A stretch of 64,000 bases of DNA from Bradyrhizobium sp. (GCF_016219575.1 NZ_JACRMG010000001.1:186001-250000); one strand, 5' to 3'; positions 25,265 to 34,818 are shown, numbered from the stretch's first letter. The notes: a model not told the origin generated them from the sequence alone. Numbers and translations are program-made.

Positions 25265-26145
25265 ATCAGCCGGACCTGGCGTATCTGCTTCACCCGCATA
25301 TCCCGGTCGATTCCGCGCACGGTCTGCTCGACGCGCCATGCGCCGTCGGTGCGCTCGATTCGGAACATGTTGAAGGCGGCTCCCGGATAGTGCCGATGCG
25401 CAACCGCCGACGCCGACGGCACGCCGATCGCCGGTATCTCGCCGCGCGGGCCCTCCAGCCACATCGTCGAGTGGATGTGGTCGTGCCCATGCAGCACCAG
25501 TTCGACGCCATGCTGCCCGATCAGCGCGCGCAATTGCCGGCTGTCGGTGAGCCGCTTCACCCGCGACGTCGAGTGCAGGGGATGATGCACCAGCAGCACG
25601 CGAAAGGCCTGCTCGGAGGCGAGCTGCGCCAGGATATTGTCGAGCGCCTGCATCTGCGCCTGTCCGATGCTGCCCGTCGCCATCAAGGGCGGCGTCGGCA
25701 CCGCCGACGATACGCCGATCAGTGCCACCGGCCCGCGCCGGCGCACGAAGGGGAAGGCGCCATTGCCGCCATCGACATCGCCGCGCAGATAATCGTCCCA
25801 CGCTTCCGCCGCGCGATGCCTCATGGCGCGCACATAGGCATCGTGGTTGCCGGGGATGACGGTGACGCGCTCGGCTTCGCCGACGCTTTCCAGCCAGGCC
25901 CTGGACGGCGCGAATTCCGCTTCCAACGCCAGGTTGACGAGATCGCCGGTGACGGCGATGTGGTCCGGGGCTTGCGCGCGGATGTCGGCGACGAGCGTGT
26001 CCAGCACCTCGCGGCGATGGTATTTGTGGCGGTTGCGCGTCCAGTTCAGATAGCCCAGCGCGCGCTTGCTCGCGAGATCGCGCAGCCGCGCCGCCGGCAA
26101 TGGCGGCAGATGCGGATCCGACAAATGCGCCAGTGTGAACGCCAT
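25261..26145 (-). CDS. Calcineurin-like metallophosphoesterase
   Basis: 294 residues. The dimetal motifs of the family are visible in order: HLSDPHL (D-x-H), AVTGDLVN (GD), IPGNHDAY (GNHD), LLVHHPLH (H) and LHGHDHIH (GHxH). Such enzymes hydrolyse phosphomono- or diesters, including cyclic nucleotides; substrate unknown. No signal peptide. Divergent from the Nudix gene with about 100 bases between. Confidence 0.9.
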   Translation of the reverse strand: MAFTLAHLSDPHLPPLPAARLRDLASKRALGYLNWTRNRHKYHRREVLDTLVADIRAQAPDHIAVTGDLVNLALEAEFAPSRAWLESVGEAERVTVIPGNHDAYVRAMRHRAAEAWDDYLRGDVDGGNGAFPFVRRRGPVALIGVSSAVPTPPLMATGSIGQAQMQALDNILAQLASEQAFRVLLVHHPLHSTSRVKRLTDSRQLRALIGQHGVELVLHGHDHIHSTMWLEGPRGEIPAIGVPSASAVAHRHYPGAAFNMFRIERTDGAWRVEQTVRGIDRDMRVKQIRQVRLI

Positions 26146-26243
26146 TGGCTGAAAGTCCGGCCGGATTGCTCTCCCCCTCTATTGGCAAGGAGGCCCGCTT
26201 CGCGCAAGGATCAATCGCAAGGTAACCGGAGAATGCGCCCGAC

Positions 26244-26729
26244 ATGAACCTGGCGGCCTTGCGCAGGCGGCTTGAGCCGCTGCTGCGCCGGATATTCCAT
26301 CTCTACTGGCGACTGGCCCGCGGCATGACGCTGGGGGTGCGCGGCGTCGTGCTCGACGCCGAGGGCAGGGTATTCCTGATCCATCACACCTATGTCTCCG
26401 GCTGGCAGTTGCCGGGCGGCGGCGTCGAAGCGGGCGAGACCCTCCTGGATGCGCTCAGGCGCGAATTGATGGAGGAGGGCAGGATCGAGGTTCTGGCCGA
26501 GCCTGTCCTGCACGGGCTGTTCTTCAACAGCCACGTCTCGCGCCGCGACCATGTCGCCATCTACGTCATCAGGGAATTCCGCCAGGACCGGATGCCCGAG
26601 CCCAACCGTGAAATCTCGGCCTGCGGCTTCTTCGCGGTCGATGCGCTGCCGGCTGACACCACCGAGGGCACGCAGCGGCGGATTGCCGAAGTGGTCCACG
26701 GCAAGACTCCAATCTCGACCTGGCGCTGA
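26244..26729 (+). CDS. Nudix hydrolase
   Basis: 161 residues. The Nudix box is GGGVEAGETLLDALRRELMEE followed by GRI; it matches Gx5Ex7REUxEExGU except that the last glycine is Arg. Catalytic REL-x-EE is intact. N-terminal basic helix (residues 1-30) could be membrane-associated. Substrate class cannot be read from the sequence. Confidence 0.88.
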   Translation: MNLAALRRRLEPLLRRIFHLYWRLARGMTLGVRGVVLDAEGRVFLIHHTYVSGWQLPGGGVEAGETLLDALRRELMEEGRIEVLAEPVLHGLFFNSHVSRRDHVAIYVIREFRQDRMPEPNREISACGFFAVDALPADTTEGTQRRIAEVVHGKTPISTWR

Positions 26730-26790
26730 AGCCATTGCGCCGGGCGGATGCAGCCCCTAGAAGCTGGCGGCACGTAGCCGGAACCGAGCC

Positions 26791-27927
26791 ATGAAGCTTG
26801 CCAAGATCATCGTCGGCGTCCTCTTCCTTGCGGTGCTGGCGAGCAACATTTTCGCGATCTCGCGCTGGAACGAGAGCCGCGGCGTCTATGACGACGTCTG
26901 CTATCTCAGGCAGGCTCACTTGTTCCAGCGCTTCGGCCTCGCCGGATTCGACACCAACGTCACCAGGGACGATGACCGTTATCTTGCCGGCAAGCTGCGC
27001 GAGATCGGGTTCGACCAGTGGAACGTTCCCACCATGGCGCCCTGCCATCCCTTCATCGAGCGGACGCAAAGGAACGTGCTGCAATATCCGCCCGGGACGG
27101 GCGCCGTGCTGGCGCTGTTTCCGGCCGGATTCCAGGTGATACCGCTCTATGTCACGGCGAGCCTCGCCGTGTTTGCCATGGCGCTGGTGGCGCTGTTCCG
27201 CGCGTCCTCGCCGGCGACGCTGGCGCTCTCAGCGATCTTCGGTCTCGCTGCGCTCTATCTGATGATCAACCCGACCAAGGCAAGCTATTCGATGGCGCCG
27301 ACCATGATCGTCTGCGCATTGGCCGGCTTTTTCACCGCGAGGCTGTTCGCTTCCGCCGCCTGGCGTGAACGGCTGTGGCTTGCGGCTGTCGTCGGCTTCC
27401 TGATCGGGCTCTCCGCCACCTTCCGCCTGCCGAACCTGTTTCTATCGGCGGGCTACTGCATCTTCTTCCTTGCGGCATTCCTGCTCGCGCGCAGCAGGCA
27501 GACATTCTTCGAGGGGCTTGCCTTCGGCGTCGCCCTTCTGGTCGGGATCGCGCCGACGCTGGCATCGAACTGGGTCAATGCGGGCAGCCCGTTCGCAACC
27601 ACATATGGCGGCGTCGACGCGGTGCCGCCCGGGATCGACATGACGGTGCTGCGGTCCTATCTGGTCGACGTCCAGTTCTTCCTGCTCGTCGCCGCCGTCG
27701 CCTGGACCGTCGCGATCTGGCGCCGGCGCGGTGCGCGGCCGGCAGTGCTGGTGGTGGCCGCAAATCTTGCCGTCAACATCATCTTCTTCATGACCCACCC
27801 GGTGTTCACGCCGTACTACACCGTCCCGATCGCAATGCTGTCGCTGTGGAGCCTCCTGTTCGCCACCCTCGCGCCGCGCGAGACGGCCGCGGATAACCCC
27901 GCGCCTGCGCAACCGGCCAAAGCCTGA
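26791..27927 (+). CDS. Polytopic membrane protein, GT-C-like glycosyltransferase candidate
   Basis: 378 residues with an N-terminal helix and about 9-10 further hydrophobic segments. The first outside loop has acidic residues (GVYDDVCYL), as in GT-C enzymes that use polyprenyl-phosphate sugars. The gene immediately precedes a GT2 glycosyltransferase with C-terminal membrane helices, the type that makes such donors, which supports a joint role in envelope sugar transfer. Family assignment is inference; it could be a transporter. Confidence 0.6.
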   Translation: MKLAKIIVGVLFLAVLASNIFAISRWNESRGVYDDVCYLRQAHLFQRFGLAGFDTNVTRDDDRYLAGKLREIGFDQWNVPTMAPCHPFIERTQRNVLQYPPGTGAVLALFPAGFQVIPLYVTASLAVFAMALVALFRASSPATLALSAIFGLAALYLMINPTKASYSMAPTMIVCALAGFFTARLFASAAWRERLWLAAVVGFLIGLSATFRLPNLFLSAGYCIFFLAAFLLARSRQTFFEGLAFGVALLVGIAPTLASNWVNAGSPFATTYGGVDAVPPGIDMTVLRSYLVDVQFFLLVAAVAWTVAIWRRRGARPAVLVVAANLAVNIIFFMTHPVFTPYYTVPIAMLSLWSLLFATLAPRETAADNPAPAQPAKA

Positions 27928-27976
27928 TTGCGGTATAAGCGTCCATGGAAAGGGCTGATTCGATGGTGGCAGGGCG

Positions 27977-28912
27977 ATGACGGCGGCAGGCTTGCGCATT
28001 GCCGTGCTGGTGCCGTGCTACAACGAGGAGGCGGCGGTGGCGACAGTCGTCGCCGATTTCCGCAAAGCCCTGCCTGCCGCGACCATCTACGTCTACGACA
28101 ACAATTCAAAGGACCGCACCGTCGCGGTGGCGCGCGAGGCGGGCGCCGAAGTGCGCAGCGAGACGCACCAGGGCAAGGGCCATGTGGTGCGCCGCATGTT
28201 CGCCGACATCGACGCCGACATCTATGTGCTGGTCGACGGCGACGCCACCTATGACGCACCCAGCGCCCCGAAGATGATCGAAAAGCTCCTCGCCGAGCAT
28301 CTCGACATGGTGGTCGGCCTTCGCGTCGACCAGTCGGTCGCGGCCTACCGGCCCGGCCACCGCACCGGCAACTGGATGCTGACGACGTTCCTTGCCTCGG
28401 TGTTCGGCGAGGCATTCAAGGACATCCTGTCCGGCTACCGCGTGTTCTCGCGCCGCTTTGTGAAATCATTCCCGGTGCTGTCTGATGGCTTCGAGATCGA
28501 GACCGAGCTCAGCGTGCACGCGCTCGAGCTCGCGCTGCCGGTCGCCGAGATCTCGACACCATATTACGCGCGGCCCGAGGGCTCGTTCAGCAAGCTCAAC
28601 ACCTGGCGCGACGGCTTTCGCATCCTCGGCACCATCCTCAGACTTTACCGGTCGGAGAAGCCGCTGCGCTTCTTCTCGGCCATCGGCGTATTCCTGATGC
28701 TGGTGTCGATCGGCCTCGCGATCCCGATCGTCATCACCTGGCTGGAGGAGGGCGTCGTGCCGCGGCTGCCGACGGCAGTGCTGTCGACCGGCCTGATGAT
28801 CGTTGCCATGCTGTCGGTCTCATCGGGACTCGTGCTCGATACCGTCACGCGCGGCCGGCGCGAGATCAAGCTGCTCGCCTATCTGTCCCAGCCGCCGGTC
28901 GGCAAGCGCTGA
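27977..28912 (+). CDS. Family 2 glycosyltransferase, polyprenyl-phosphate sugar synthase-like
   Basis: 311 residues. GT-A domain: AVLVPCYNEEAAVATVV opening, YDNNSKD and the donor-site LVDGDATYD (DxD). The C-terminus has two transmembrane helices (FFSAIGVFLMLVSIGLAIPI and LSTGLMIVAMLSVSSGL). This layout is shared by DPM/GtrB-like enzymes that load sugars on a lipid carrier. 49 bases after the GT-C-like gene. Confidence 0.85.
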   Translation: MTAAGLRIAVLVPCYNEEAAVATVVADFRKALPAATIYVYDNNSKDRTVAVAREAGAEVRSETHQGKGHVVRRMFADIDADIYVLVDGDATYDAPSAPKMIEKLLAEHLDMVVGLRVDQSVAAYRPGHRTGNWMLTTFLASVFGEAFKDILSGYRVFSRRFVKSFPVLSDGFEIETELSVHALELALPVAEISTPYYARPEGSFSKLNTWRDGFRILGTILRLYRSEKPLRFFSAIGVFLMLVSIGLAIPIVITWLEEGVVPRLPTAVLSTGLMIVAMLSVSSGLVLDTVTRGRREIKLLAYLSQPPVGKR

Positions 28913-28980
28913 ACCCAAATCGGCACGTGCGGGGCGATGGACCCGGCCCGCCGCAGATGCTATCCCCCAGAACCTCGTCT

Positions 28981-29030
28981 GACGCGTTTTCTTGACGCGA
29001 ACCGGTGCCCACTTCGCTTGAAAACGCCCT
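28981..29030. repeat. Palindromic repeat, copy 2 (opposite orientation to 4257)
   Basis: Reverse complement reads GGGCGTTTTCAAGCGAAGTG, then GGCACCGGTTCGCGTCAAGAAAACGCG, matching the copy at 4257 with few differences. It ends 3 bases before the next start codon, so it supplies the leader of that gene. Confidence 0.8.
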
Positions 29031-29033
29031 GCC

Positions 29034-29546
29034 ATGAACGATCTCTCCCTCACCATCCTCCCGGAAAAGCCCAACGACGCCGACGCGATCGAGCGCCTGC
29101 ACGAGCGCACCTTCGGGCCCGGCCGTTTCGTGCTGAGCGCCTATCGGCTGCGCGAGCATGTCGATCATCTGCTCGACCTGTCCTTTACCGCGCGGATCGG
29201 CACGCTTCTCGTCGGCTCGGTTAGGCAATTGCCGATCTGCATCGGCGACACGCCGGCGCTGATGCTGGGTCCGCTGACGGTCGAGCCGCCGTTCCGAAAG
29301 CGAGGCGTCGGCCGCGCGCTGCTCGACCGTGCGCTTGATGATGCGAAGAAGGCGGGACATCGCCTCGTCCTCCTCGTCGGCGACGAACCCTATTACGGCC
29401 GCGTCGGCTTCAAGGCGGTGCCGAAGGGCAGGGCGACCATGCCCGGCCCGGTCGACTACAGCCGCCTGCTGGTCGCCGAACTCGTCGACGGCGCATTCGA
29501 CGGCGTCTCCGGCGCGATCCGGCCGGACTGGAGCAAGGCGAAGTAG
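29034..29546 (+). CDS. GNAT family N-acetyltransferase
   Basis: 170 residues. The acetyl-CoA loop is LTVEPPFRKRGVGRALLDRAL (RKRGVG), followed by LVLLVGDEPYYGRVGFK, the YhbS-like ending. The acceptor is unknown. The ATG lies 3 bases after a palindromic repeat with no good Shine-Dalgarno, so expression may be weak or start differently. Confidence 0.88.
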   Translation: MNDLSLTILPEKPNDADAIERLHERTFGPGRFVLSAYRLREHVDHLLDLSFTARIGTLLVGSVRQLPICIGDTPALMLGPLTVEPPFRKRGVGRALLDRALDDAKKAGHRLVLLVGDEPYYGRVGFKAVPKGRATMPGPVDYSRLLVAELVDGAFDGVSGAIRPDWSKAK

Positions 29547-29565
29547 GTCGCCGCGCACTCTCTCC

Positions 29566-29668
29566 TGTCATGCCCCGCGAAAGCGGGGCATCCAGTACGC
29601 CGAGGCTTCCCAGGGAGTCTCGATCGGTCTTTGGAATACTGGATCGCCCGCATTCGCGGGCGATGACA
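29566..29668. repeat. 103-bp palindromic repeat (TGTCATGCCCCGC family)
   Basis: Left end TGTCATGCCCCGCGAAAGCG, right end CGCGGGCGATGACA, inner arms GGGGCATCCAGTA and TACTGGATCGCCC. Lies between the converging GNAT and TonB-receptor genes. Confidence 0.8.
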
Positions 29669-29675
29669 GCTGGAG

Positions 29676-32015
29676 TCAGAACTTCAAATTCGCGAACGCC
29701 CGCACGCCGAGGCCCGGCAGCAGCACCTCGTCCTTGGTGTAGGACACGGAATTGCGGATGCTTTCGTTCAGCAGATTGTTGCCGACGAGGCCGACCGTCA
29801 TCTCGCGCGCGCCGAACCAGCTCGGATCGAGCTTCGTCTTGTAGCTGATCTCCGCCTTCAGCAGATTGTAGCCCGCCGTCGGCGTCTCCGCGATCGGCGC
29901 GATGTTGTTCTGCGCAAACGCGTGCAGCAGGTTGATGCGCATCAGCCAGTTTGCGTCGCGCCAAAAGAGGCCGCCGCCGGCGCGCACCGGCGGGATGCGC
30001 GGCACGTTGGTGCCGTCGGCGAAGGTGGCGCGGACGACGTCGAACTGGCTCTCGACGCCCCAGATGCCGCCGTTGAGCGGGCCGACATCGAGCTGGCTCT
30101 GGAACTCGCCGCCGCGGAAAGTGGCGTCCTTCTGCGAATAGACCGCCTGGTTCAGCTCCGCGCCGGGTGTACCGCATGAAGCAAAATCCTCGTCGCACAT
30201 CACGCCGGTGAGGCGACGATAGATGAAGTTGTTGAAGCGCGTGTAGTAGGCCGTGGCCTCGAAGCGGAACGGACCGCTCGCACGGCGCAGCCCGATCTCG
30301 ACCGATTTCGCGGTCTCGATGGTCAGGTTCGGATTGCCGATGTCGAACGTCGCCGTCGCATCGTGCGGCCCGCGCGAAAACAGCTCTGCCGGCTTTGGCG
30401 CGCGTTCGACATATTGCGCCGTGACGCTGGCGACGAGATCCCAGGGCAGGTTCTGGATCAGGCCGACACTGCCGCTCTTCGGCGTGAACGAGCGGTTGCG
30501 CGCGACCGCGAATTGCGGATCGCCGTTCGGCAGGAAGTCTGCCGGGAAGTTCGGCGTCGCGCCGTGCAAATCGACATGCTCGATGCGGCCGGCGATCTGC
30601 GCTTTCGTCGTGTCCGAGAACTTGAACTCGTTGAATGCGTAGCCTGCGACGCGGTTGTTCCGGTTCGGATCGAACAGGCCGTTGAACAGCGTGCCGGGAG
30701 CATCGCCGGGCGCGTTCAGTTCCTGATGGCCAGCCTGCACGCCGAACGCGGTGGTGATCGCTGCAAAGCGCGCGTCGAACGGCGCGAGCTGCACCTCGAG
30801 CCGGCCTTCCTGCTCGCGGTTGGTGAAGGTCTGCCGCACGCCGAGCGAGGACGGATCGGCCGCATCGGCAAGGCCGATCTCGTTGTGTTTATAGTCGGTG
30901 GCGCCGGCCCAGAAGCGCACCGCCTCGATGGCCGCCGCATCCGGGCGGTATTCGCCCTTGGCGGTGAATTTCGTTTGATGCGCATCGATCCGGGTCTGAT
31001 GGTCCGAGCCGTCGATGCCGGGGATGCGATAGAGCGAGTTGTTCTGCGTGACCGCAGCGCCGATGAAGCCGCCGTGGAAAATGTAGGAGCCGCCGATCGA
31101 GGCGCCGTCGGTCTGTGCCGCGGAATTCGGCTGGCGGCCGCTCACCGGCCGCGTCTGGTCGAACAGATAGGGATAGGCCGGAATGTTGTAGTCGCCGGAC
31201 CTGCGGCCATAGGCGTCGGCGTGAATTGCAAAGTTGCCGCCGCCGGCATCGAGCAGGATGCCGCCTTCGGTGCCGCGATCGACCGAGCTCACCGCGGTGC
31301 GCGTCTCGGCCGTCACGCAAGGCGCCGACGAAGCATCCGCCAGCGGCGCCTTTGCCGGCAATCCATAGGCCTTGAACGGCGTCGCGCAAACCGGCAACGC
31401 CTCGGGAATGCGGTTGTTGCTGGCGCTAACCACGCCGCCGATCGAGGTCGAGCCATAGCGTAGCGCGGCGGGGCCGCGCACCACCTCGATCTGGTTGGTC
31501 GAGAGCGGATCGATCGGCACGAAATGATCCTCGCCGAGATCGGAGGCGCCGCCGCCGCCGGTGCCGTTCTCGACAATGCCGACGCGGTTGACGTCGAGGC
31601 CACGAATGATTGGCCGGCTGGAGGCGCCGGGCGCAAAGCTCGAGCCGGTGATGCCGGGTTTGGCGAACAGGAGATCGCCGAGCGTGGCGCCGCCGGAACG
31701 GCGCAGTTCCTCGTTCGGCACCACGGTGACGGTGGCGAACTGGTCGGTGACGACGGGCTGCACGCCCTGTTGCGGCGACGGCGCCGATGGCGCCGGCTGC
31801 GCCTGCGCGGCAGCGCCGCGATTGGTGCCGGTGCCGGCGCGCGCGATGCGGGCCGGTCGCTGTACCGCCACGGGCTTTCGTTTCACGATCGGGCTCGGCG
31901 CGGTGACGTTGACGTCGGGGAGCGCCGCCGGCGCACCTTGCGCGAGCGCCTCCGCGCTCAGCACCAGCCAGCTAGCGCCGGCGGCGAGCAGTGTCTTGGT
32001 CGATAGGATTCTCAT
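29676..32015 (-). CDS. TonB-dependent outer-membrane receptor, ZnuD-like (zinc)
   Basis: 779 residues. Signal peptide residues 1-26 (EALAQ). The plug domain begins around residue 90 (TVTVVPNEELRRSGGATLGD) and contains SSRPIIRGLDVNRVGIVENG then DHFVPIDPLSTNQIEVVRGP and GGVVSASNNRIPEA, which is close to ZnuD zinc receptors. The remaining 550 residues are the barrel ending in a terminal Phe (FANLKF). A DUF2946 gene lies 106 bases upstream in the same direction, and a near-perfect Zur box precedes both, so zinc-starvation control is strongly suggested. Confidence 0.88.
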   Translation of the reverse strand: MRILSTKTLLAAGASWLVLSAEALAQGAPAALPDVNVTAPSPIVKRKPVAVQRPARIARAGTGTNRGAAAQAQPAPSAPSPQQGVQPVVTDQFATVTVVPNEELRRSGGATLGDLLFAKPGITGSSFAPGASSRPIIRGLDVNRVGIVENGTGGGGASDLGEDHFVPIDPLSTNQIEVVRGPAALRYGSTSIGGVVSASNNRIPEALPVCATPFKAYGLPAKAPLADASSAPCVTAETRTAVSSVDRGTEGGILLDAGGGNFAIHADAYGRRSGDYNIPAYPYLFDQTRPVSGRQPNSAAQTDGASIGGSYIFHGGFIGAAVTQNNSLYRIPGIDGSDHQTRIDAHQTKFTAKGEYRPDAAAIEAVRFWAGATDYKHNEIGLADAADPSSLGVRQTFTNREQEGRLEVQLAPFDARFAAITTAFGVQAGHQELNAPGDAPGTLFNGLFDPNRNNRVAGYAFNEFKFSDTTKAQIAGRIEHVDLHGATPNFPADFLPNGDPQFAVARNRSFTPKSGSVGLIQNLPWDLVASVTAQYVERAPKPAELFSRGPHDATATFDIGNPNLTIETAKSVEIGLRRASGPFRFEATAYYTRFNNFIYRRLTGVMCDEDFASCGTPGAELNQAVYSQKDATFRGGEFQSQLDVGPLNGGIWGVESQFDVVRATFADGTNVPRIPPVRAGGGLFWRDANWLMRINLLHAFAQNNIAPIAETPTAGYNLLKAEISYKTKLDPSWFGAREMTVGLVGNNLLNESIRNSVSYTKDEVLLPGLGVRAFANLKF

Positions 32016-32121
32016 TGTCCCGTTTCCGATGCCGTCGCGCTGGCGACGGACGATTGCGAATTGTCCTTGAGGGAATCGTGCGCAGTTGGCGCAGCGATCG
32101 CCGGAGGACGTCGATCAATCG

Positions 32122-32523
32122 TCAGGAAACGGGAGGAGCGCGGGGCTGGAACGCCGGCCGCGGAGTGCCCGGAAGCGCAAACTCGGCGCCGGCTAGCAGG
32201 AAAGCCTGTTCGGCCGCATCCGGCAGCGGCAGCACCGCCGGCGCCGCGACCAGCATCTGGTTTGCCATCGAGATGACGGCGCAGATCGCGCACGGCTCGT
32301 TCGCCGGCTGGCCGTCGTCGTGGCCGGACGGCTGCCGTTGCGCCTGGCTCGCCGCGTCAGGGGCGGGAGCTTGCGCGTGAGCAAGATCGGCCTGGCCTTG
32401 AATGGCGGCCGCCGCCTGCGCGGCATCGAAATGGAAATGCCCGAACGACAGCACGAATTGCAGCGCCAGCGCGAACAGCGCCAGCCGCGAACCTGTCTTG
32501 ATATGTCGCCGGAACCACTTCAT
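32122..32523 (-). CDS. DUF2946-like secreted/membrane protein
   Basis: 133 residues. N-terminal hydrophobic helix LALFALALQFVLSFGHFHFD, a His/Asp-containing middle (PSGHDDGQPANEPCAICAVI) with a CxxC pair, and a second hydrophobic helix. This is the usual DUF2946 layout, a family often found beside metal TonB receptors. The C, H and D residues could bind a metal, but no function is proven. The Zur box is 8 bases ahead of its start. Confidence 0.75.
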   Translation of the reverse strand: MKWFRRHIKTGSRLALFALALQFVLSFGHFHFDAAQAAAAIQGQADLAHAQAPAPDAASQAQRQPSGHDDGQPANEPCAICAVISMANQMLVAAPAVLPLPDAAEQAFLLAGAEFALPGTPRPAFQPRAPPVS

Positions 32524-32530
32524 GGGATCA

Positions 32531-32553
32531 CCGATGTTACATTATAACATCGG
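32531..32553. promoter_or_regulatory. Zur box
   Basis: 23-base palindrome: perfect 9-base arms CCGATGTTA and TAACATCGG around CATTA. It agrees with the well-known Zur core (ATGTTA-x-A-x-TATAACAT) at nearly every core base. It ends 8 bases before the DUF2946 start, where zinc-loaded Zur would block transcription. Confidence 0.85.
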
Positions 32554-32646
32554 ACGGGGACGACGCTGTCAACCGCAAGGCGGCTAACGGTGTGTCAGAT
32601 CAACTGAAGGTGTGGGATCGAGGCAACGCCCGGGCGCGATTGCGCC

Positions 32647-34710
32647 TCACCGCCCCTCGCGCAGCCAGGTCGCGGCGAAGGCGCCGAGCAGCAGCAACAG
32701 GCCGATCAGGCCGGTGAAGACAGGCAGCACGCCGACGCCCTTGACCACGCTGGCGTCGCGCATCTTCACGCCCATCCAGCCATCGCCGCGGAATAAGCTG
32801 GACGCGCGCACCGGCACGATGCGTGGCATGTCGAGGCTGCCGCCGTCGATCACGCGCCTTGCGTCGCCGCCGGTGGCTTGCGCCAACGGCTTCAGCATGT
32901 CGGTGGTGGACGTGACTTCCGAGAATTCCTTCGGGTTGGTGGGGCCGACATTGATCAGCGCCTTCAGCGTGCCGTCGGTCGCCTGCCACAGGCCGAGCTC
33001 TCCGGCCGGCAGCGTGGCGCGCCATTCGCCGGGCTCGCCGGGCGAGAGCGTCAGTTCGCGCGTGGCGCCGCTCGGCGAGGTCACCGTCACCGGCGCAACC
33101 GTGTCGGACATGGTCTGCCTGATGACAGCGAGATCCTTGCCCGCGATCTGCAGCCGCAGTGCTTCCTCGTCGAGATCCGGCTGCTTCATCAGCCAGTGCG
33201 AGGTCCGGCGCAGCAGGTCGAGATGCGGCCCGCCGCCTTCATAGCCGCGCGCCCACAGCCAGATGTGGTCGGTGAGCAAGAGCGCCACGCGGCCCTCGCC
33301 GAAGCGCGACAGCAGCATCAGCGGCTTGCCGTCGGCGCCGGTCATCACGGGCGACCCGATAGCGTTGCGGGTGTCGACGGTGCGGAAGAAGCGGCTCCAG
33401 CGCGGCGGCTCGCTGGCGGAGCCTTCCAGGCCGCGCGTCACCGGATGGCGCTTTCCGGCGTCGGAGATGTGCGCGTAATACGGCTTCTCCGTCACGCCGA
33501 CGGGTTCGGCCGGCAGCACTGTATCCAGCGGCGTGCGCCAGATGCTCGTCGTGGAGGCGTAGTCGGGACCCGCCGACACCAGCACCGCGCCGCCGCCGCG
33601 CACATAGCGCGCGATGTTGTCGAAATAGGCGATCGGCAGCACGCCTTGCCGCGCATAGCGGTCGAAGATGATGAGCTGGAATTCGTTGATCTTCTGCTGG
33701 AACAGCTCGCGGGTCGGGAACGCGATCAGCGACAGCTCGTTGATCGGCGTGCCGTCCTGCTTCTCCGGCGGCCGCAGAATGGTGAAATGCACGAGGCCCA
33801 CGCCGGCGTCGGACTTCAGCAGGTTGCGCCAGGTGCGTTCGCCGGAATGCGGCTCGCCTGAGACCAGCAGCACGCGTAGCTGGTCGCGCACGCCGTCGAT
33901 GGCGACCACGGCGCGGTTGTTGACCAGCGTCAGCTCCCGCTCGAGCGGCGAGGCCTCGATCTCGACGATGTTGGGGCCGGCATGCTTGATGTCGACCTCG
34001 ACATTGGCGGTCTGGCCGCTCGCCAGCGTGCGCTCGTTGATCACCTCGCCGTCGCGGCGCACGGTGATCCTGGCGCGCTCGCCGGTGACGCCCTGGTCGT
34101 CGAGTCGGTAGGTGATGGTCTGCGGCTGGCCGACGATGCCGAAGCGCGGCGCGGCCGAGATCGCGATGCGGCGATCGCGCTCGTCCTTGCGGCCGGTGAC
34201 CAGCGCATGCACCGGCGCCTGGAAGCCGACTGCGCCCGCATTGGCGGGAATGTCGTGCACCCGGCCGTCCGTGATCAGGAAGGCACCGGCGACGCGGTCG
34301 ACGGGCACGTCCGACAGCGCCGAGGCGAGAGCGCCGAACAGCTTTGTGCCGTCGGTCTCGCCGTCGGCCTGGCCGGCCTCGACGAGACGGACTTCCAGTC
34401 CCTTCACTTTCTTCAGCGCATCGACGAGGGCCTCCTGCGCCTGCGCGCTCTCCTTTGTCCGCTCGCCGAAATTCTGGCTCGGGCTCTTGTCGATCACGAC
34501 GGCGGCGACGGAGGACAGCGGCTCGCGTTCCTCGCGGGTGAACGACGGGTTCGCGAGCGCCAGCAGCACCAGCGCCAGCGCGAACACGCGCACCGCGGCG
34601 CCGCGCGAGCGGCCGAGCAGCAGCAACGTGCCGATCACGGCGATGGCGCCGAGCGCGATCCACAGCACGATCGTCGGGACGAGGGGGGTGAACGCGATAC
34701 CGTACTGCAT
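32647..34710 (-). CDS. Large membrane protein with GATase-like domain (MoxR operon)
   Basis: 687 residues. Two N-terminal transmembrane helices (residues about 10-57), a Ser-containing VVIDKSPSQNF segment resembling a degenerate vWA start, an Ig-like middle (about 190-270), a GATase1-like domain (LRVLLVSGEPHSGERTWRN, FDRYARQGVLPIAYFDNIARYVRGGGAVLVSAG), and a C-terminal transmembrane helix. Last gene of the moxR operon. Probably a periplasm-exposed component of an envelope stress or protein-assembly system; function unproven. Confidence 0.75.
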   Translation of the reverse strand: MQYGIAFTPLVPTIVLWIALGAIAVIGTLLLLGRSRGAAVRVFALALVLLALANPSFTREEREPLSSVAAVVIDKSPSQNFGERTKESAQAQEALVDALKKVKGLEVRLVEAGQADGETDGTKLFGALASALSDVPVDRVAGAFLITDGRVHDIPANAGAVGFQAPVHALVTGRKDERDRRIAISAAPRFGIVGQPQTITYRLDDQGVTGERARITVRRDGEVINERTLASGQTANVEVDIKHAGPNIVEIEASPLERELTLVNNRAVVAIDGVRDQLRVLLVSGEPHSGERTWRNLLKSDAGVGLVHFTILRPPEKQDGTPINELSLIAFPTRELFQQKINEFQLIIFDRYARQGVLPIAYFDNIARYVRGGGAVLVSAGPDYASTTSIWRTPLDTVLPAEPVGVTEKPYYAHISDAGKRHPVTRGLEGSASEPPRWSRFFRTVDTRNAIGSPVMTGADGKPLMLLSRFGEGRVALLLTDHIWLWARGYEGGGPHLDLLRRTSHWLMKQPDLDEEALRLQIAGKDLAVIRQTMSDTVAPVTVTSPSGATRELTLSPGEPGEWRATLPAGELGLWQATDGTLKALINVGPTNPKEFSEVTSTTDMLKPLAQATGGDARRVIDGGSLDMPRIVPVRASSLFRGDGWMGVKMRDASVVKGVGVLPVFTGLIGLLLLLGAFAATWLREGR

Positions 34711-34729
34711 TACGCCAAGCCCTCCCCAT

Positions 34730-34818
34730 CGTCATGGCCGGGCTTGGCCCGGCCATCCACGACTTGCAGCTCGGCAAGAAAGAAGACGTGGATGCCCGGG
34801 ACAAGCCCGGGCATGACG
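34730..34818. repeat. Palindromic repeat, GTCATGGCCGGG family, copy 3
   Basis: CGTCATGGCCGGGCTTGGCC at left, AAGCCCGGGCATGACG at right, inner CCACGACTT / ACGTGGATG. Sits inside the moxR operon between two genes. Confidence 0.8.
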
